Shown here: piece by piece, positions 11,502 to 15,245 of the stretch
How positions within the stretch are numbered: position 1 is the stretch's first letter
How the letters are laid out: the number at the start of each line of letters is the position of its first letter
Origin: DATHZQ01 sp035458525
Lineage (GTDB): Bacteria; Actinomycetota; Acidimicrobiia; Spongiisociales; UBA5794
Assembly (NCBI GenBank): GCA_035458525.1
Contig: DATHZQ010000012.1
Location: 1 to 15,245, forward strand
Direction of reading: 5' to 3'
Length of the DNA stretch: 15,245 nucleotides
Translations under genes and position numbers: made by a program
Notes under the pieces: model-generated
Database searches by the model: none
Told to the model about the DNA's origin: nothing
Seen by the model: the letters and a program-made list of their open reading frames with translations, nothing else

Positions 11502-13771
11502 GCCGTTTGGCTCGGCGACGCGCCTCGCAGCGCTTCCCAGACTCGGTTCGGCGTGAGCGGGATCTGCAGCTCGGTGACGCCGTACGGTGCCAGGGCATCC
11601 AGGGTTGCGTTGAGGATGGCAGGCGGCATGCCGATGCATCCCCCTTCTCCTGCTCCTTTGACGCCCAGCGGGTTGGAAGGCGCTGGATGGGACAAGTGAT
11701 CCACGATCAACGGCACGTCGAGGGCGAACGAGGGGATCAGGTAGTCCATGAAGGTCGTCGTCAGGGGCTGGCCGAACTCGTCAAACTGCATTCGTTCGCT
11801 GAGTGCGGCACCGAGGCCCTGCATGACCGAGCCGTGCACCTGACCCGTGACGGCGTTTGCGTCGAGCACGACGCCGACGTCATCGACTGCCACCAGCCGC
11901 ACCGGCACGACCCGCCCCGTATCCACGTCCACCTCGACGACGGCGACGTGGACGCCATAGGGGAAGGTCTGGGCCCCCGGCGAATAGCGCTCTTCGGCGG
12001 CCAGGCTGATGGCGTGTTCGTTGGCGGTGGCAGCGATCTCGGCGAGAGTGACGTGGGAGTCCGGGACGCCGGCAACGTGGAATCCACTGCGGGCTGTCAC
12101 GATGTCGGCTGGATCGGCTTCCAGCAGGTCGGCCGCGACCGAGGCCGCCGCACGCCGCACCGTCTCGGCGCAACGCCACACGGCGGAGGCCCCGACCTGT
12201 GCTGAGCGGCTGGCGAAGCTGCCAACGGAGTCGGGCACCGCGGCGGTGTCGCCGCTGACGAGCACAACCGATTCGAGCTCGGCGTCGAAGACCTCCGCAG
12301 CGAGGCGCCGCCACACGGTGGCCTGGCCCTGTCCTGCCGAAGTCGATCCGGTGCGGACGACGACCGCACCGTCGTCGGCAATCGCAACCGATCCATACTC
12401 CCACGAGTCGGGGGCACCACCGGCGCGTTCCACGAATGCTCCGATGCCGACGCCGAGAGGCCGGCTGCCGCGTCTGCGGCGCTCAGCTTGCTCCAGCCGA
12501 GCCCCGTCGTAGTCGATCAAATCCAGGGCGCGATCCAGAGCCGCCTGATAGTCGCCCGAATCGTGGCGAGCGCCGGTGGCCGTCACGTGCGGGAGCCGGT
12601 TGATGAGGTTGCGGCGTCGCAGCTCAGCCGGGTCGAGGTCGATTCGGTGGGCGAGTGCGGTGATGGCGCGTTCGATGGCAAGGGCGGCCTCCGGACGTCC
12701 GGCGCCTCGGTACGGAGCCGTCGGTGGCAGGTTCGTCACCACGCTCGTCAACTCGAAGTCCACGCGGGGAATCGCGTACAGGCCGGTGCTCACCAGCCGG
12801 GAGAACAGACCGATCTGGATGCCGCGGTGGGGGTAGGCGCCGACGTCAGTGATGAGCTTGATCCGCGCCTCGTGGATCCGTCCTTCCGCGTCGGCGCGCA
12901 GGATGACTCGGTGGTGTTGCCCGCGCCCTTGCGTGCCGGCGAGGAACAGGTCCCGCCGGGTCTGCACCCATGCCACCTCGCGGTCGAGGTAGAGGGCGGC
13001 AGCAGCCACAATGGCGTACTCGGGGTAGAAGCGCTTCATCCCGAACGCACCCCCCACCTCGGGCACCGTTACCCGCACGACACTCGCGTCCAGGCCAACC
13101 GTTGCGGCGACTTCCCGTTGCACCTGATGGGGCGACTGCACACCGACGTGGAGGTGGATACCACCGCCGCCGGGTCGGGCGACGATCGCCAAGGGTTCGA
13201 TTGGCGAAGGGGCGAGCCGCGGGTGCTCTACAGCTACCGATACCTCGACCAGATCCACCTCTGGCGGCGCAGGGCCGGCGATGATGCGCTCGTGAAAGGC
13301 CACGTTGGAATCCGCGCCGGGGTGCACTTTCGCCTGACCTGACAGGGCGTCCTCGACGGACAGGACCGGCTCGGCCAATTCGATGTCGGCGAGCACCATT
13401 CCCGCCGCCTCCTCTGCACGCGAGGGGTGGTCGGCGATGACGACGGCAAGGGGTTCCCCGACATGCGTCACCCGAGAGCGGGCGAGCATGGGACGGTCCA
13501 TGCCGTTGACGGTCGTCCCTCCGACCGGGGGCACGGGCTGGTCGGCCAGCGTGAGGTCGTTTGCGGTGAACACGGCGACGACGCCGGGTGCCGAGCGGGC
13601 CGGCGAGCAGTCGATCTCCGAGATCTCGCCACACGGGAACGGGCTGCGCACGAACCAGGCGTGGAGTGTGTCGGCGGTGACGAGGTCTGCGGTGAACGTC
13701 CCACGGCCCGTGATGAGTGCCTCATCCTCCGGGCGGCGGGATGTTGATGGCAGGGCTGACGGACGTTGCAT
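11498..13771 (-). CDS. Xanthine dehydrogenase/CoxL-family molybdopterin-binding large subunit
   Basis: The 757-residue protein has the aldehyde oxidase a/b hammerhead domain at about 15-135 (ITGRGTFTADL to AAGMVLADIEL), then the molybdopterin-binding part. The latter shows VGGAFGMKR (240-248), PYRGAGRPEAA (355-364), GSTSAGQGQATVW (476-488) and GVKGAGEGG (704-712). E710 (numbered from the GTG one codon upstream) is the expected catalytic Glu. The active-site loop is PYRGAGR, not the AYxCSFR loop of form I CO dehydrogenase, so it is not a classical CO dehydrogenase. It should hydroxylate an aldehyde or aromatic heterocycle in the cytosol. The usual FAD and 2Fe-2S partner subunits are not in this window. 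ATG 13771 (or GTG 13774) lacks a clear ribosome site and begins 19 bases after E1-beta. Confidence 0.9.
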   Translation of the reverse strand: MQRPSALPSTSRRPEDEALITGRGTFTADLVTADTLHAWFVRSPFPCGEISEIDCSPARSAPGVVAVFTANDLTLADQPVPPVGGTTVNGMDRPMLARSRVTHVGEPLAVVIADHPSRAEEAAGMVLADIELAEPVLSVEDALSGQAKVHPGADSNVAFHERIIAGPAPPEVDLVEVSVAVEHPRLAPSPIEPLAIVARPGGGGIHLHVGVQSPHQVQREVAATVGLDASVVRVTVPEVGGAFGMKRFYPEYAIVAAAALYLDREVAWVQTRRDLFLAGTQGRGQHHRVILRADAEGRIHEARIKLITDVGAYPHRGIQIGLFSRLVSTGLYAIPRVDFELTSVVTNLPPTAPYRGAGRPEAALAIERAITALAHRIDLDPAELRRRNLINRLPHVTATGARHDSGDYQAALDRALDLIDYDGARLEQAERRRRGSRPLGVGIGAFVERAGGAPDSWEYGSVAIADDGAVVVRTGSTSAGQGQATVWRRLAAEVFDAELESVVLVSGDTAAVPDSVGSFASRSAQVGASAVWRCAETVRRAAASVAADLLEADPADIVTARSGFHVAGVPDSHVTLAEIAATANEHAISLAAEERYSPGAQTFPYGVHVAVVEVDVDTGRVVPVRLVAVDDVGVVLDANAVTGQVHGSVMQGLGAALSERMQFDEFGQPLTTTFMDYLIPSFALDVPLIVDHLSHPAPSNPLGVKGAGEGGCIGMPPAILNATLDALAPYGVTELQIPLTPNRVWEALRGASPSQTA

Positions 13772-13790
13772 CACGAGCGGGCGGCTGGAC

Positions 13791-14765
13791 TCATCCCATC
13801 CGGTGCCGGATGGTGTCCACGATGCGGGGTACGGAAGGGATCGTCGCGTCTTCGAGGGCGTCGGCCGCCGGCAGCGGAACGTGCGGCGTCGTGATCCTCA
13901 CGACGGGTCCGTCCAGGCTCCAGTACGCCTCGTCGGCCACGAGCGATGCGATCTCCGCTCCCCAGCCACACAGCCGGGGATTTTCCTCGACGGTGAACAG
14001 CCGTCCGGTGCGCGCGACCGATCCGAGAAGCGTCTGCGTGTCGAGCGGGACCAACGACCGGACGTCGATGACCTCCGCAGAGATCCCCTCCGAGGCAAGC
14101 TGTTCGGCGGCGGCAAGAGCCCGTGGCACCATCAGCGCAAGGGCCACGATCGTCACATCCGAGCCGTGGCGGACGATACGCGCCTTGCCGAGCTCCTCGA
14201 CGATCTCGCCGGGCGGCACCTCGGCCTTGTTCGCCATCAGCGATTTGTGCTCGAAGAAGACCACCGGGTCCGGGTCACGCACCGATGCTGCCAGCAGTCC
14301 GATGACGTCGACGGGGTTGGAGGGAGCGACCACCTTCAGGCCGGGGATCATCATGCACCAGTTCTCGACGCTCTGGGAGTGCTGGGCGCCGAACCGGGAG
14401 CCTGCGCCGTTGGCGGTGCGGATGACCATGGGAACGCTCACCTGCCCGTCCGACATGTAGCGGACCTTGGCGATCTCGTTGGCCACGATGTCCCAGCACA
14501 CGGCGAGGAAGTCGCTGAACATGATCTCGGCGATGACCGGAATGCCCGTCATCGCCGCCCCGGCTGCGGCGCCGAGTATCGCCTGTTCGGATATGGGCGT
14601 GTCGCGAACCCGGTCCGGCCCGAACTCGTCGAGGAGCCCAACCGTGGTCTTGAAGACCCCACCTGCAGCGGCGACGTCCTCCCCGAGGAACACCAGGCGG
14701 GGGTCGCGGCGCATCTCCTGGGCGATTCCGTAGGCCACGGCGTCGCGATAGCTCAATTCCGCCAT
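13791..14765 (-). CDS. Thiamine-diphosphate-dependent 2-oxoacid/acetoin dehydrogenase E1 beta subunit
   Basis: The 324-residue protein has the pyrimidine-binding domain at about 3-180 with VFLGEDVAAAGGVFK (25-39), RVRDTPISEQAILGAAAGAA (52-71; E60 is the expected TPP-activating Glu) and FGAQHSQSVENW (125-136). A transketolase C-terminal domain follows (about 195-315, including EVIDVRSLVPLDTQTLL). GAQHSQSxE is shared by the acetoin, branched-chain and pyruvate dehydrogenase E1-beta groups. It pairs with the upstream alpha subunit in an alpha2beta2 enzyme that decarboxylates a 2-oxoacid or cleaves acetoin. ATG 14763-14765 follows GGAGG by six bases and overlaps the alpha frame by 13 bases. No E2 or E3 gene is in view. 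Confidence 0.9.
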   Translation of the reverse strand: MAELSYRDAVAYGIAQEMRRDPRLVFLGEDVAAAGGVFKTTVGLLDEFGPDRVRDTPISEQAILGAAAGAAMTGIPVIAEIMFSDFLAVCWDIVANEIAKVRYMSDGQVSVPMVIRTANGAGSRFGAQHSQSVENWCMMIPGLKVVAPSNPVDVIGLLAASVRDPDPVVFFEHKSLMANKAEVPPGEIVEELGKARIVRHGSDVTIVALALMVPRALAAAEQLASEGISAEVIDVRSLVPLDTQTLLGSVARTGRLFTVEENPRLCGWGAEIASLVADEAYWSLDGPVVRITTPHVPLPAADALEDATIPSVPRIVDTIRHRMG

Positions 14766-15235
14766 GACCAGCCTCCGTCCGCCCACACCTCGGTGAAGAT
14801 CGCATCCATCTCGGGAAATGGCCCGGCCTTGGCTGCGTCGGTCGCTGCGTCGACGTGGCCTGCCACCTCGTTCGAGATCGACGTGAGCTCGACCTCGGGG
14901 AACCCGCGTGCCAGCAGGCGCTGGTGGTAGACGATGATCGGGTCGTGCTCCGCCCAGGCTGCGACCTCATCGGCGGGGCGATACTTGCCCGGATCCGCCC
15001 GCGAATGCCCGCCAGACCGATACGTGAGCGCTTCTACGAGGGAGGGTCCCTCGCCGCGGCGAGCTCGTTCGAGCACGGCAGTTGCGGTTCCGTACACGAC
15101 GTCGACGTCGTTACCGTCGATCACGATGGGATCGAGTCCGTACGCACCGGCCCGGTCGGCCGCCGGCCGCGCCACCGCGGTGACGTCCGTTATCTTCCCA
15201 TACTGTAGTTCGAAACGTGGTGAGACAGTCTTCGC
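14753..15235 (-). CDS. E1 alpha subunit (2-oxoacid/acetoin dehydrogenase), C-terminal part; 5' end missing or broken
   Basis: The frame encodes ITDVTAVARPAADRAGAYGL, VIDGNDVDVVYGTATAVLERARRG, then EALTYRSGGHSRADPGKYR and EVAAWAEHDPI. This is the C-terminal half of AcoA/PdhA-type E1-alpha, including the TYR-x-x-GHS loop. The DGNDV motif and the pairing with E1-beta make the call firm. The N-terminal TPP-binding half (GDG...N motif) should lie to the right. However, in the same frame TAA occurs at 15236-15238, and family similarity fades just before RFELQYG (about 15209-15217). The gene is therefore broken here by a frameshift, an insertion or a junction, or the window edge carries an assembly fault. 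About 160 residues remain. Confidence 0.8.
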   Translation of the reverse strand, partial: AKTVSPRFELQYGKITDVTAVARPAADRAGAYGLDPIVIDGNDVDVVYGTATAVLERARRGEGPSLVEALTYRSGGHSRADPGKYRPADEVAAWAEHDPIIVYHQRLLARGFPEVELTSISNEVAGHVDAATDAAKAGPFPEMDAIFTEVWADGGWSWRN

Positions 15236-15245
15236 TTAGACCGCT

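Noticed and set aside
11498..13771. Form I carbon monoxide dehydrogenase (CoxL)
   Set aside because: The AYxCSFR active-site loop is absent; PYRGAGR is found instead, and no coxM or coxS is present.
13383..14930. 515-codon plus-strand frame opposite E1-beta
   Set aside because: It is a shadow of the minus-strand E1-beta gene; the His/Asp/Arg-rich composition mirrors its codons.
1..15245. CRISPR array, rRNA or tRNA genes
   Set aside because: I saw no regularly spaced repeats and no rRNA or tRNA-like folding on either strand.

Overview
The window is high-GC DNA with actinobacterial features: GTG starts, strong AGGAGG-type ribosome sites, a lipoprotein with a Thr/Pro linker, and an IS6110-like insertion sequence end. 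The Thr-rich linker and gene content fit Acidimicrobiia-like actinobacteria. That placement is an inference; no rRNA or marker gene is present.

Positions 1-740 are mobile-element debris. An IS3-family (IS6110-like) right end has inserted into a decayed large serine recombinase, which is itself fused in frame to the N-terminus of a small membrane protein. Positions 752-4764 hold a SigZ-like ECF sigma factor (minus strand) divergent from a plus-strand cluster: an ArsM-like SAM methyltransferase with all three arsenic-binding cysteines, a Cys/His-rich small protein interrupted at a C9 homopolymer, a 54-aa membrane peptide with a Cys/His-rich tail, a 79-aa and a 141-aa membrane protein, and an FAD-dependent amine-oxidase-like protein. 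This is the best candidate here for an undescribed system, possibly metalloid or thiol stress handling under SigZ control.

Positions 4765-5183 appear non-coding. They are followed by a secreted lipoprotein with PASTA and GerMN domains and a small Cys-rich membrane-anchored protein. Positions 6401-7005 are decayed: a frameshifted ICMT/PEMT-type methyltransferase and a scrambled tyrosine recombinase remnant. An intact MazEF-type toxin-antitoxin pair follows at 7124-7695.

Positions 7696-8017 lie between converging transcription units and hold a cluster of hairpins. From 8018 to the right edge is one compact minus-strand operon, in transcription order: E1-alpha fragment, E1-beta (2-oxoacid/acetoin dehydrogenase type), a CoxL/XdhA-like molybdenum hydroxylase large subunit, an EamA transporter, a phytoene-desaturase-like FAD oxidoreductase and an alpha/beta hydrolase. 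It resembles a catabolic pathway for an unidentified carbonyl or heterocyclic substrate. The usual partners (E2/E3, and the FeS and FAD subunits of the hydroxylase) are not in the window, and the E1-alpha frame is closed by a stop near the window edge.
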